NCBI GenBank assembly: GCA_018239845.1
Contig: JAFEGO010000080.1
Location: 1-59,691 of the forward strand
Length of the DNA stretch: 59,691 nucleotides
Source: Verrucomicrobiota bacterium
GTDB taxonomy: Bacteria > Verrucomicrobiota > Verrucomicrobiia > Opitutales > Opitutaceae
Direction of reading: 5' to 3'
Made by a program: the position numbers and the translations under genes. How positions within the stretch are numbered: position 1 is the stretch's first letter; each line of letters opens with the position of its first letter. Below are positions 39,524-48,090 of this stretch, piece after piece. The notes beneath the pieces were generated by a model, which had not been told where the DNA came from, searched no databases, and worked only from the letters and a program-made list of their open reading frames with translations.

Positions 39524-39892
39524 ATGACCACGGAAAAATTCAATCTCAGCGAAAAGTTCAGCCTCATCACCGAGCACTGGCGGCCGAAGGTCGGTGCGGA
39601 GCTGAACGGACAGGAGCTCAAACTGGTGAAATTCCAGGGCGTGTTCCCCTGGCATCAGCACGAACAGGAGGATGAACTTTTCCTAGTCTGGCGCGGATCG
39701 ATGAAGGTCAAGTTTCGCGACCGCACCGTGGAGCTGGCGGCGGGCGAGGGGCTCGTGGTGCCGCGCACGGTGGAGCACCGCACGCTGGCGGACGCGGAGG
39801 CGGAGGTGCTGATCTTCGAGCCCGCGCTCACGCGCAACACGGGCGACAAGGTGGACGCGGCCTTCACCGCGCCCAACGGAGTGAAAATCTAA
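39524..39892 (+). CDS. Cupin domain protein
   Basis: Single-domain cupin of 122 aa. Motif 1 is PWHQHEQEDELFLVWRG, with two His and a Glu as metal ligands; motif 2 is PRTVEHRTLADAEA with a His. Small cupins of this type act as sugar isomerases, dioxygenases or metal-bound regulators; its exact role cannot be assigned. It is tightly packed in the operon (3 bp after the dehydrogenase, 1 bp before the OsmC gene), so a function in the same pathway is likely. Confidence 0.85.
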   Translation: MTTEKFNLSEKFSLITEHWRPKVGAELNGQELKLVKFQGVFPWHQHEQEDELFLVWRGSMKVKFRDRTVELAAGEGLVVPRTVEHRTLADAEAEVLIFEPALTRNTGDKVDAAFTAPNGVKI

Positions 39893-39893
39893 C

Positions 39894-40358
39894 ATGTCCG
39901 AACACAAAGCCACGATCACCTGGGCGCTGGGCGGCCCGGATTTTTTCAAGGGACGCTATTCGCGCGAGCACACGTGGGCCTTTGACGGCGGCGTGACGCT
40001 GGCGGCCTCGCCCTCGCCGGCGGTCGTGCCGGTGCCGTGGTCGAATCCGGCGCACGTGGACCCGGAGGAGGCGTTCGTGGCGTCGGTCGCGAGCTGCCAC
40101 ATGCTGACGTACCTGTGGCTGGCGTCGCGCGCGGGCTTTCTGGTCGAGAGCTACCGCGACGAGGCGGTGGGCGTGATGACCAAAAACGAGCGCGGTGTAC
40201 CGTGGGTGAGCGCGATCACGCTGCGGCCGGCGGTGGTTTACGGTGGCGAGAAACGCCCGACGGCGGCGGAGATCGAGCACCTGCACCACGAGGCCCACGA
40301 GCAGTGCTACATCGCCAACTCGATCAAGACCGTGGTGACGGTGGCGGCGCCGGCCTGA
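39894..40358 (+). CDS. OsmC/Ohr family protein
   Basis: Predicted thiol-dependent hydroperoxide reductase of 154 aa. The two redox cysteines are Cys68 in VASCHMLTYLWLA and Cys138 in HEQCYIANS, the typical OsmC spacing. The N-terminus includes the family region KGRYSREHTWAFDGG. In the operon it could protect against peroxides made by a pathway oxidase, or detoxify reactive sugar products; the presence in a catabolic operon is unusual. Confidence 0.88.
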   Translation: MSEHKATITWALGGPDFFKGRYSREHTWAFDGGVTLAASPSPAVVPVPWSNPAHVDPEEAFVASVASCHMLTYLWLASRAGFLVESYRDEAVGVMTKNERGVPWVSAITLRPAVVYGGEKRPTAAEIEHLHHEAHEQCYIANSIKTVVTVAAPA

Positions 40359-40369
40359 GCTTTCCCCCC

Positions 40370-41140
40370 ATGCGCCTTAAAGACAAAGTCATCATCGTCA
40401 CGGGCAGCACCAACGGCATTGGCCGCGCCATTGTGGAGGCCTGCGTGGCCGAGGGCGCGCGGACGCTGGTCCACGGCCTTGAGCGCGCCGAGGGTGAGGC
40501 GCTGGTGGCGCAGCTCGGCGGCAAGGCGGCCCTGCACATCGACGACCTGCTCGACCCGGCGGCCCCGGCGCGAATCGTGGCGGCGGCGTTCAAGGCTTTT
40601 GGCCGCATCGACGGCCTCGTGAACAACGCGGCCATCGTGCCGCGCACGACGCTCGCGACGACGACGGTGGAGTCCTTCGAGCGGGCGATGACGATCAATG
40701 TGCGCGCACCGCTATTTCTGATTCAGGCCGCGTGGCCGCATCTCAAGGCGAGCGAGGGCAGCGTGCTGAACATCGGCTCGATCAACGCGCTGAGCGGCGA
40801 GGCGACGTTTGTCGATTACAGCCTGTCGAAAGGCGCGATGCAGACGCTTTCGCGCAACCTCGCGAATGCGCACGGCACGGACAAGGTGCGGTTCAACCAC
40901 CTCAACGTCGGCTGGGTGCTGACCCCGCGCGAACAGGCCGCGCAGGTCGCGCAAGGCCAGCCGCCGGACTGGGCCGACAAGGTCCCGCCGCTCTACGCGC
41001 CCTCGGGCAGGCTGATCATGCCGCCGGCGATCGCTGCCGCCGCGGTGTACTGGCTCGGCGACGAGTCGCGCCCGATCACGGGCTCAGTCGTGGAGCTGGA
41101 GCAGTTCTCCGTGTACGGGCGAAATCCGGTGAAGGCGTGA
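40370..41140 (+). CDS. Short-chain dehydrogenase/reductase
   Basis: Classical SDR of 256 aa. The NAD(P)-binding motif TGSTNGIG is at residues 11-18 and NNAAIV at about residues 84-89. The catalytic Ser is in NIGSINAL, with Tyr150 and Lys154 in DYSLSKGAM. The ATG at 40370 begins the first strand; the longer upstream reading lies inside the OsmC gene in another frame. It lies 11 bp after the OsmC gene. As the second oxidoreductase of the operon, it may interconvert a keto-sugar acid and its alcohol. Confidence 0.91.
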   Translation: MRLKDKVIIVTGSTNGIGRAIVEACVAEGARTLVHGLERAEGEALVAQLGGKAALHIDDLLDPAAPARIVAAAFKAFGRIDGLVNNAAIVPRTTLATTTVESFERAMTINVRAPLFLIQAAWPHLKASEGSVLNIGSINALSGEATFVDYSLSKGAMQTLSRNLANAHGTDKVRFNHLNVGWVLTPREQAAQVAQGQPPDWADKVPPLYAPSGRLIMPPAIAAAAVYWLGDESRPITGSVVELEQFSVYGRNPVKA

Positions 41141-41159
41141 TCTTTAATTCTAACCGAGA

Positions 41160-42044
41160 ATGCCCAAGCTCGCTGCGTTTCCAAAGGCTTACATTCGTCC
41201 GCTCTGTGCGGCGACGATGACTTTGCGGGAGTGGGTGGAGCTGGCGGGGCCGCTCAAGCTCGACGGACTCGAGTACTACAGCGGGTTCGCCGAGCTGGCG
41301 GATCCGGCCAAGTGGGCGGAGGCGCGGCGGACGGTGGAGCGGGCGGGGATGGTGATCCCGATGTTGTGCTGCTCGCCGGATTTCTCGCAGCCGGACCCGG
41401 CGCTGCGGCGGCAGGAGATCGAGAAGGAGAAAAACTGGATCCGCATGGCGGCGGAATTGGGCGCGGGCTACTGCCGCGTACTGTCGGGTCAGCGGCGGCC
41501 GGAGCTGACGAAAGAGGAGGGGTTGAAAATCGTAGTAGAGAACATCGAAGCGTGCCTGCCGGAGGCGGAGCGGTGCGGGGTCACGCTGATCATCGAGAAT
41601 CACTACAAGGACGACTTTTGGAGCTACCCGGAGTTTGCGCAGAAGATGGACGTGTTTTGCGAACTGATCGGGATGATTCGCCATCCGCGCTTCGGGGTGA
41701 ACTACGACCCGAGCAACGCGTTTCTCGCGGGCGACGATCCGCTGGAACTGCTCGCGCGGGTGAAGGACCGCGTGGTGACGATGCACGCGAGCGACCGGTT
41801 TTTGATCGAAGGCACCTTGGAAGACCTGCGCCGCGAGGAGGGCGGGGCCGAAGGCTACGCGAAGCGCCTCCGGCACGGCGAAATCGGCAAGGGCCTCAAC
41901 GACTACGACGCGATTTTCTCCACGCTGAAGGGCGCGGGGTTCGACAACTGGATCAGTATCGAGGACGGCGTCGATGGCATGAAGCAGCTGGCGGCCAGCG
42001 CGCGTTTCCTGCGTGGAAAGATTTCGCGGTACTGGCCGGCTTAA
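41160..42044 (+). CDS. Xylose-isomerase-like TIM-barrel sugar (phosphate) isomerase/epimerase
   Basis: Protein of 294 aa in the AP-endonuclease-2-like isomerase family. Metal ligands and active-site strands are visible: LIIENHYKDDFWSY, GVNYDPSNAF, VVTMHASDRF and WISIEDGVDG. The N-terminal strand is GLEYYSGF. Such enzymes epimerise or isomerise keto-sugars, tagatose- or xylulose-type. Last gene of the operon; its stop overlaps the stop of kdpE by four bases, so transcription of the two units converges. Confidence 0.88.
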   Translation: MPKLAAFPKAYIRPLCAATMTLREWVELAGPLKLDGLEYYSGFAELADPAKWAEARRTVERAGMVIPMLCCSPDFSQPDPALRRQEIEKEKNWIRMAAELGAGYCRVLSGQRRPELTKEEGLKIVVENIEACLPEAERCGVTLIIENHYKDDFWSYPEFAQKMDVFCELIGMIRHPRFGVNYDPSNAFLAGDDPLELLARVKDRVVTMHASDRFLIEGTLEDLRREEGGAEGYAKRLRHGEIGKGLNDYDAIFSTLKGAGFDNWISIEDGVDGMKQLAASARFLRGKISRYWPA

Positions 42045-42733
42045 CCAGCGTCCGTGAAGCGGTAGCCGATGCCGGACTCGGTCTTGATGAAAGGCGTGTC
42101 GGCCGGCTCGATTTTTTTGCGGAGGTTGGCCATGTGGACGCGCAGATAGTGCGTGTCCGCCTCGTGCTGCGGACCCCAGACCTCGCGCAGGAGCTGGCGG
42201 TGCGTGACGACCTTGCCGCGGTGCTGGAGCAGCAGGCGGAGCAGGGCGTACTCCTTGACGGTGAGGTGCAGGTCCGCGCCTTCGCGCGTGACGGTGCGTT
42301 TGGTAAAATCGACTTCGACGTCGCCGAAGCGGACGATGCTGACCTCGCCGGCGGGTTGCGCGCGGCGGAGGAGGACGCGGAGGCGTGCGAGCAGTTCGCC
42401 GCCGCCAAAGGGCTTGGTGAGATAGTCGTCAGCCCCGGCGTCGAGGGCGGCGATCTTGTCAGTCTCGCCGCCACGCACGGAGAGGATGAGCACGGGGACC
42501 TGGCTCCATTCGCGGAGGTGGCGCAGGACTTCGAGGCCGCCGAGATCGGGTAGGCTGAGGTCGAGGATCACGGCGTCGGGGCGGGCGACCGCGGCCTCGT
42601 TGAGACCGAGGGCGCCGGTCTCGGCCTCGCGCACGCGGTAGCCGGCGGACTCGAGCGTGAGGCGCAGGAGGCGACGGATCTGGACCTCGTCGTCGATGAC
42701 GAGGAGGTCGGGTTTGGGCGCGGGGGCGGTCAT
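42041..42733 (-). CDS. kdpE: KdpE potassium-responsive response regulator
   Basis: OmpR-family regulator of 230 aa, like E. coli KdpE. The receiver has phosphoacceptor Asp in DAVILDLSLPDLGG, acidic pocket in LLVIDDEVQIRR and a conserved Lys in ADDYLTKPFGGGEL. The winged helix includes LHLTVKEYALLRLLLQHRG and HYLRVHMANLRKKIE. It follows kdpD by 13 bp and is the last gene of the kdp operon. The ATG at 42733 gives the usual KdpE length; the longer reading adds an implausible 39-residue extension. Confidence 0.95.
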   Translation of the reverse strand: MTAPAPKPDLLVIDDEVQIRRLLRLTLESAGYRVREAETGALGLNEAAVARPDAVILDLSLPDLGGLEVLRHLREWSQVPVLILSVRGGETDKIAALDAGADDYLTKPFGGGELLARLRVLLRRAQPAGEVSIVRFGDVEVDFTKRTVTREGADLHLTVKEYALLRLLLQHRGKVVTHRQLLREVWGPQHEADTHYLRVHMANLRKKIEPADTPFIKTESGIGYRFTDAG

Positions 42734-42746
42734 GGCGTGAGGCGGA

Positions 42747-45419
42747 TCATTCGCCCGGCACATTTCCGTGCGGCTCGTACGGAAGGTAAACGGTAAAGAC
42801 GGCGCCGCCGCCGGGATTTTCGCCGACCACAATCTCGCCACCCTGCGCAACGACGAAGCCGCGGATGATCGAGAGGCCGAGGCCGAGCCCGCCGGCCCGG
42901 GCGGCGTCGCCGCGCTGAAATTTTTGGAAAAGCCGCTCGCGCATTTCCAAGGGGAACCCCGGTCCGCGATCGGCGACGGTGAAGAAGATCCGCCGGCGGG
43001 CCTGGTCGAGGCCGGCAGTGAGAAAGATCGGCGTGGCCGCGGGGGTGTGCAGCGCGGCGTTGAGCAGGAGGTTGGCGATGACCTGCTCCATCAGCGCGGC
43101 ATCGGCGCGGAAGAGGGGGATGTCGGCGGGGACGTCGGACTCGAAGGGATGGCCGGCGAGGGAATCGCGCACGCCGTCGAGGGCGGCGGCGATGAGGTCG
43201 TGGGCATCGCACCAGTCGAGGCGGGTGCGGAGGGCGCCGGCTTCGAGCCGGGTCTGGTCGAGGAGATTGTTGACGAGACGGGTGAGACGGCCGGTGGCGG
43301 TGCGGCTCTCGCCGAGGAGCGCGGCGCGCGTGGCTTCGTCGGCGGTGGCGAGGGTTTCGAGGGCGCTGCTGAGGACGGCGAGAGGGGTCTTGAGCTCGTG
43401 CGAGACGGCGTCGAGCAGTGCGCGATGAAGTTTCTCGGATTCGGCGAGGAGCTTTTCGCGTTCGCCCGCGGCGCGGAGGTGCTCGCGCTCGACGTTGAGG
43501 GCGAGCTGGGCGGCGAAGCTCTCGATGAGGTCGCGCTGCGCGAGGGTGAGAGCGGCCTCGGGGGCGACGCGCACGACAAGGACGCCGACGCAGGTATCGT
43601 CGCGGACCAGCGGCACGTGAAAACCCTCGCTGGCGGGCAGGGTGTCGGTGAACCGTCCGGCGCGCTTGCGGTTGCGCCAGACCCAGTCGGCGACGCCGCG
43701 CTCCTTTTCCGAGATAGCGAACGAACCGGCGAAATGTGGGGTCAGGGAATCGCCCGCGAGCAGCAACGCGGACTGGGCGGCGAACAGGCGGTCGATCTGG
43801 CGCAGCGCGGCGAAGACCGCGTCGTCGAGCGTGCGTGCGGCGCTGAGGGCCTCGGTGAGGTGGAAGAGCGCGGTGGCGCGCTCCTCGCGCAGGCGCTCGT
43901 GCCGGGCGGCGGCGCGGATGCGGGCGGTGAGGTGGCCGGCGGCGAGGGCGACGGCGAAGTACGTGGCGAACATCATGCCATCCTCGAGCTTCGAAATCGC
44001 GAAGGTGAAGAGGGGCGGGATGAAGAGGAAATCCCAGAGGAGCGCGCTGGCGACGCCCGCGGCGAGGACGGGGCCGCGCCCGACGCGCAAGCTGAGCGCG
44101 ATCATGGCGAAGAGATAGATCATCCCGACCGAGAGGTAGCCCGCAAAAGGCGTGAGGAACCAGCAGGCGGCGGTGACGACGCCGAGGGTAACAGCGACCT
44201 CGCCGTACTCGCGCGCGGGCGAACGCTCGGCAGGGAGCCAGTCGAGCCACGCGATGGGCTTTTCCGCCGCGCGCTCGGCGGGCACGGCGTAAAGGTCGAT
44301 CGGACCGGACTGACGGAGCAGGCGGTCCACGAGGCTGCCGCCGCGGAAGAAATCGAGCCACGGGGACGAGCGGGATTTGCCTACGACGATTTGCGTGGCG
44401 TTGTTTTGCAGGGCGGTGCGGACGAGGGCGGCGGCGATATCGTCGTCGCGCGTGATGACGACCTCGGCGCCCAGCTCGCGGGCGAGGGTGAGGTTTTGCT
44501 CGATGCGCCGCTGCGCCTCGGCGTCGAGCGGGCGGGAGGGCTCGACGCTGACGGCGAGCCACGCAGCGCCCTGCGCGGCGGCCATGCGGCGCGTCCAGCG
44601 GATGAGCTGGGTCGAGGACGGACTCGGGCCGACGCCGACGAGCAGGCGCTCGCCGGAGCGCCACACGGTTTTCAAGGGCGAGGTGGCGCGCAGTTCACGG
44701 AGCCGCTTGTCCACGCGCTCGGCGACAAAACGCAGGGCGAGTTCACGGAGGGCGGTGAGGTGCGTGTCCTTGAAAAAATTGTCGGCGGCGAGGGCGGCGC
44801 GGTCCGCGAGGTAAACCTTGCCCTCGGCGAGCCGCTCGCGGAGGGCCTCGGGCGTGAGGTCGATCAGCTCGATCTGGTCGGCGAGCTCGAAGACGGAATC
44901 GGGGACCGTCTCGCGGACGGCGACGCCCGTGATCTGACGGACGGCATCGGCCCGGCTCTCGAGGTGCTGGACGTTGAGCGTGGTGTAAACGTCGAGTCCG
45001 GCATCAAGCAGCTCGATCACATCCTGGTAGCGCTTGGGATGGCGCGAGCCGGGGGCGTTGGTGTGGGCGAACTCATCGACGAGGATCAGGCGCGGGCGGC
45101 GCGCAAGGGCGGCCTCCAGGTCGAACTCCGTGAGCGTGATGCCCGCGTGGGTGAACGTGCGCCGCGGCAGCACGGGCAGGCCCTCCAGCAAGGCCTCGGT
45201 CTCGGCGCGCCGGTGCGTCTCGACGATGCCGACCAGCACGTCGATACCGGTGCGCAACTCCTCGCGCGCGGCGCGCAGCATGGCGTAGGTCTTGCCCACG
45301 CCGGGGCACATGCCGAAGAAAACCTTCAACCGTCCGCGACGGGCCCGCGATTCGTCACGCTGGAGCGCGGCGAGCAGGGCGTCGGGCGACGGACGGAGAT
45401 CGTTGGCTGGCTCGGGCAC
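42747..45419 (-). CDS. kdpD: KdpD osmosensitive potassium channel sensor histidine kinase
   Basis: Sensor kinase of 890 aa controlling kdp expression. The N-terminal KdpD domain has Walker A GMCPGVGKTYAM at about residues 36-47, Walker-B-like LILVDEFAHTN and the USP domain LLVGVGPSPSSTQLIRW. Four membrane helices lie at about residues 410-510. A GAF domain follows, then H-box AVSHELKTPLAVL, N-box LMEQVIANLLLNAALH, and ADRGPGFP and GGLGLGLSIIRG. All KdpD domains are in the usual order. It lies 18 bp after kdpC and 13 bp before kdpE. Confidence 0.96.
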   Translation of the reverse strand: MPEPANDLRPSPDALLAALQRDESRARRGRLKVFFGMCPGVGKTYAMLRAAREELRTGIDVLVGIVETHRRAETEALLEGLPVLPRRTFTHAGITLTEFDLEAALARRPRLILVDEFAHTNAPGSRHPKRYQDVIELLDAGLDVYTTLNVQHLESRADAVRQITGVAVRETVPDSVFELADQIELIDLTPEALRERLAEGKVYLADRAALAADNFFKDTHLTALRELALRFVAERVDKRLRELRATSPLKTVWRSGERLLVGVGPSPSSTQLIRWTRRMAAAQGAAWLAVSVEPSRPLDAEAQRRIEQNLTLARELGAEVVITRDDDIAAALVRTALQNNATQIVVGKSRSSPWLDFFRGGSLVDRLLRQSGPIDLYAVPAERAAEKPIAWLDWLPAERSPAREYGEVAVTLGVVTAACWFLTPFAGYLSVGMIYLFAMIALSLRVGRGPVLAAGVASALLWDFLFIPPLFTFAISKLEDGMMFATYFAVALAAGHLTARIRAAARHERLREERATALFHLTEALSAARTLDDAVFAALRQIDRLFAAQSALLLAGDSLTPHFAGSFAISEKERGVADWVWRNRKRAGRFTDTLPASEGFHVPLVRDDTCVGVLVVRVAPEAALTLAQRDLIESFAAQLALNVEREHLRAAGEREKLLAESEKLHRALLDAVSHELKTPLAVLSSALETLATADEATRAALLGESRTATGRLTRLVNNLLDQTRLEAGALRTRLDWCDAHDLIAAALDGVRDSLAGHPFESDVPADIPLFRADAALMEQVIANLLLNAALHTPAATPIFLTAGLDQARRRIFFTVADRGPGFPLEMRERLFQKFQRGDAARAGGLGLGLSIIRGFVVAQGGEIVVGENPGGGAVFTVYLPYEPHGNVPGE

Positions 45420-45437
45420 GAAGGAGGTTTAGCCCGG

Positions 45438-46022
45438 TCAACGGGCCTGGTCGAGGGCGAGGTTGAGAAGGAGGACGTTGACGCGGGGTTCGCCGAAAAC
45501 GGAAAGATCGCGGTCCTCGGTGTGCGCGGCAATCAACGCGGCGACGGTGGCGGGCGGGAGGTGCCGCGCCGTTGCGACGCGGGCGGCCTGGAGCCGGGCA
45601 TTGGCGATGGAGATGTGCGGATCGAGGCCGCTGGCGGAAGACGTGACGGCATCGGCGGGGACGGCGACGTCGGCGGCGAGCTGGTTTTCGGCGCGGTAAG
45701 CCGTGACGGCGGCGGTGATGGCATCGGCGAGTTTTTGGGAAGTCGGGCCGAGGTTGGTGCCGGAGGAGTTGGCGGCATCGTAGCCGTTGCCCGCGGCGGA
45801 CGGACGCGGGTGGAAGTAGCCCGCGGACGTGAACAATTGCGCGAGCAGCGCGGAGCCGCGGACGGTGCCGGTGGCGTCGGTGATGAGGGAGCCGTTGGCC
45901 TTGGCCGGGAACGCGAGCTGTGCGCCGGCGAAGACCACGAGCGGATAGGCGCCGCACAGCAGGACCGTGAGGACGAGCGTGAGAAGTGCGGCAGTGCGAA
46001 GTTGGGCGAGGAAGGAGTTCAT
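45438..46022 (-). CDS. kdpC: KdpC potassium-transporting ATPase subunit C
   Basis: Accessory subunit of 194 aa with one N-terminal membrane helix (AALLTLVLTVLLCGAYPLVVF), then a periplasmic part with the family motifs GSALLAQLFTSAGYFHPRPSA, GYDAANSSGTNLGP, ASGLDPHIS and AALIAAHTEDRDLSVFGEPRVNVLLLN. KdpC stabilises the complex and affects ATP binding to KdpB. Start 4 bp after the kdpB stop; likely translated in one polycistron. Confidence 0.96.
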   Translation of the reverse strand: MNSFLAQLRTAALLTLVLTVLLCGAYPLVVFAGAQLAFPAKANGSLITDATGTVRGSALLAQLFTSAGYFHPRPSAAGNGYDAANSSGTNLGPTSQKLADAITAAVTAYRAENQLAADVAVPADAVTSSASGLDPHISIANARLQAARVATARHLPPATVAALIAAHTEDRDLSVFGEPRVNVLLLNLALDQAR

Positions 46023-46026
46023 GGCA

Positions 46027-48072
46027 TTAAACGAGGTGGAGGGCGGTGATGAGAAGATCGATGAGCTTGATGCCGACGAACGGGATCAGGATGCCACCGA
46101 GGCCGTAGATGAGGAGGTTGCGGCGGAGCATGGCCTCGGCGCCGATAGGCCGGTAGGCGACGCCACGGAGGGCGAGCGGGATGAGGGCGATGATGACGAG
46201 GGCGTTGAAGATCACAGCGCTCAGGATCGCGCTCAACGGGGAGGCGAGGTGCATGACATTGAGTGGCGCGATGGCGGGGAAAGCGCCGACGAGCATCGCG
46301 GGGATGATCGCGAAGTATTTCGCGATGTCGTTGGCGATGGAGAACGTCGTGAGCGCGCCGCGGGTGATGAGCAGCTGTTTGCCGATGGCGACGATCTCGA
46401 GGAGCTTCGTGGGGTTGCTGTCGAGATCGACCATGTTGCCGGCTTCCTTGGCGGCCTGCGTGCCGGTGTTCATGGCGACGCCGACGTCGGCCTGGGCGAG
46501 GGCGGGGGCGTCGTTGGTGCCGTCGCCGGTCATCGCGACAAGATGGCCGGCAGCCTGCTCGGCGCGGATGCGGGCGAGCTTCATCTCGGGCGTGGCTTGG
46601 GCGAGAAAATCATCCACGCCCGCCTCGGCGGCGATAGCGGCGGCGGTGAGGGGATTGTCGCCCGTGATCATCACGGTGCGGATGCCCATGGCGCGCAGCT
46701 GGGCGAAACGCTCCTTGATGCCGCCCTTCACGACGTCCTTCAGAAAAATCACGCCGAGCACCTCGCGCCCCTCGGCGACGACGAGCGGTGTGCCGCCCTG
46801 GCGGGAAATGTGATCGACGCTGGCGGTGACCTCCGGAGGGAAGGTGCCGCCGAGCGACTCGATCCACGAGCGCACGCTGGCGGCGGCGCCCTTGCGGATG
46901 GAGCGGGCGGGCGTGGTGGCGGTGGCGGCGAAATCGATGCCGCTCATGCGCGTCTGCGCAGTGAAGGGGACAAACGTGTGCGGCGGGGTGGAGAGCTCGC
47001 GGCCGCGGAGCGCGAATTTCTCCTTGGCGAGGACGACGATGCTGCGGCCCTCGGGCGTCTCGTCGGCGAGGGAGGCGAGCTGGGCGGCCTCGGCGAGCCG
47101 CGCGGGTGCGACGCCGGGACCGGGGAGAAAGTCGGCGGCCTGGCGGTTGCCGAGGGTGATGGTGCCGGTCTTGTCGAGCAGCAGGACGTCGATGTCGCCC
47201 GCGGCCTCGACGGCGCGGCCGGACATGGCGAGGACGTTGCGCTGGAGCAGGCGGTCCATGCCAGCGATGCCGATGGCGCTGAGCAGTCCGCCGATGGTCG
47301 TGGGGATGAGGCAGACCAGCAGGGCGATCAATGTGGTGATGGAAAACGCGACGTTGGAATACGCGCCAAACGGCCGCAGCGTGAGGATGACGAGCAGGAA
47401 GATGAACGTGAGCGCGGAGAGCAGAATCGTGAGCGCGATCTCGTTGGGGGTTTTTTGCCGCGTGGCGCCCTCGACGAGGCTGATCATATGATCGAGGAAC
47501 CCCTCACCGGGATTGGCGGTGATGCGGATGACGAGCGAGTCGGAGAGTACGGCGGTGCCGCCGGTGACGGCGCTGCGGTCGACGCCCGCCTCGCGGATGA
47601 CAGGGGCGGATTCGCCGGTGATGGCGGATTCATCGACGGACGCGGCACCCTCGATCACCTCGCCGTCGCCGGGGATGAGCTGACCGGCAGCGACCACGAC
47701 GAGGTCGCCCTTGCGGAGTGCGGTAGCATCGACGGCCTCAAGCGAGCCGTCCTTGCGGCGGCGCTGCGCGACGAGCTGGCGGCGCGAGGCGCGGAGGGCC
47801 TGCGCCTGGGCCTTGCCACGGCCCTCGGCGACGGACTCGGCGAAGTTAGCGAAGACCACGGTGAAGAGCAGCCAGAGTGCGACCTGCAGCACGTAGCGGA
47901 ACGGCTCGGACGAAGTGAACAGCTGCTGGAAACTCAGGAGCGCGCCGACGAGGGTGACGAACATCACCGGATTGCGCAGCTGCGTGCGCGGATCGAGCTT
48001 GCGGAAGGAGGCCGCGATCGCAGGCAGCAGAATCGAGCGGTCGAAAAGGGAGGCTTTGACGTTGGAGGACAT
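46027..48072 (-). CDS. kdpB: KdpB potassium-transporting P-type ATPase catalytic subunit
   Basis: ATP-driven pump subunit of 681 aa. The phosphorylation site is in [16 protein letters not shown], the actuator motif in [10 protein letters not shown] and the hinge in [18 protein letters not shown]. The membrane segments flank these domains and the C-terminus ends with a hydrophobic helix pair. In the Kdp complex it hydrolyses ATP while KdpA selects potassium. Start at ATG 48072, 18 bp after the kdpA stop. Confidence 0.97.
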   Translation of the reverse strand: MSSNVKASLFDRSILLPAIAASFRKLDPRTQLRNPVMFVTLVGALLSFQQLFTSSEPFRYVLQVALWLLFTVVFANFAESVAEGRGKAQAQALRASRRQLVAQRRRKDGSLEAVDATALRKGDLVVVAAGQLIPGDGEVIEGAASVDESAITGESAPVIREAGVDRSAVTGGTAVLSDSLVIRITANPGEGFLDHMISLVEGATRQKTPNEIALTILLSALTFIFLLVILTLRPFGAYSNVAFSITTLIALLVCLIPTTIGGLLSAIGIAGMDRLLQRNVLAMSGRAVEAAGDIDVLLLDKTGTITLGNRQAADFLPGPGVAPARLAEAAQLASLADETPEGRSIVVLAKEKFALRGRELSTPPHTFVPFTAQTRMSGIDFAATATTPARSIRKGAAASVRSWIESLGGTFPPEVTASVDHISRQGGTPLVVAEGREVLGVIFLKDVVKGGIKERFAQLRAMGIRTVMITGDNPLTAAAIAAEAGVDDFLAQATPEMKLARIRAEQAAGHLVAMTGDGTNDAPALAQADVGVAMNTGTQAAKEAGNMVDLDSNPTKLLEIVAIGKQLLITRGALTTFSIANDIAKYFAIIPAMLVGAFPAIAPLNVMHLASPLSAILSAVIFNALVIIALIPLALRGVAYRPIGAEAMLRRNLLIYGLGGILIPFVGIKLIDLLITALHLV

Positions 48073-48090
48073 GGGAGGAGATGCGGAATT

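Noticed and set aside
42768..46049. 1093-residue open frame antisense to kdpD and kdpC
   Set aside because: Shadow of kdpD/kdpC; composition is Glu/Gly-rich with no domain.
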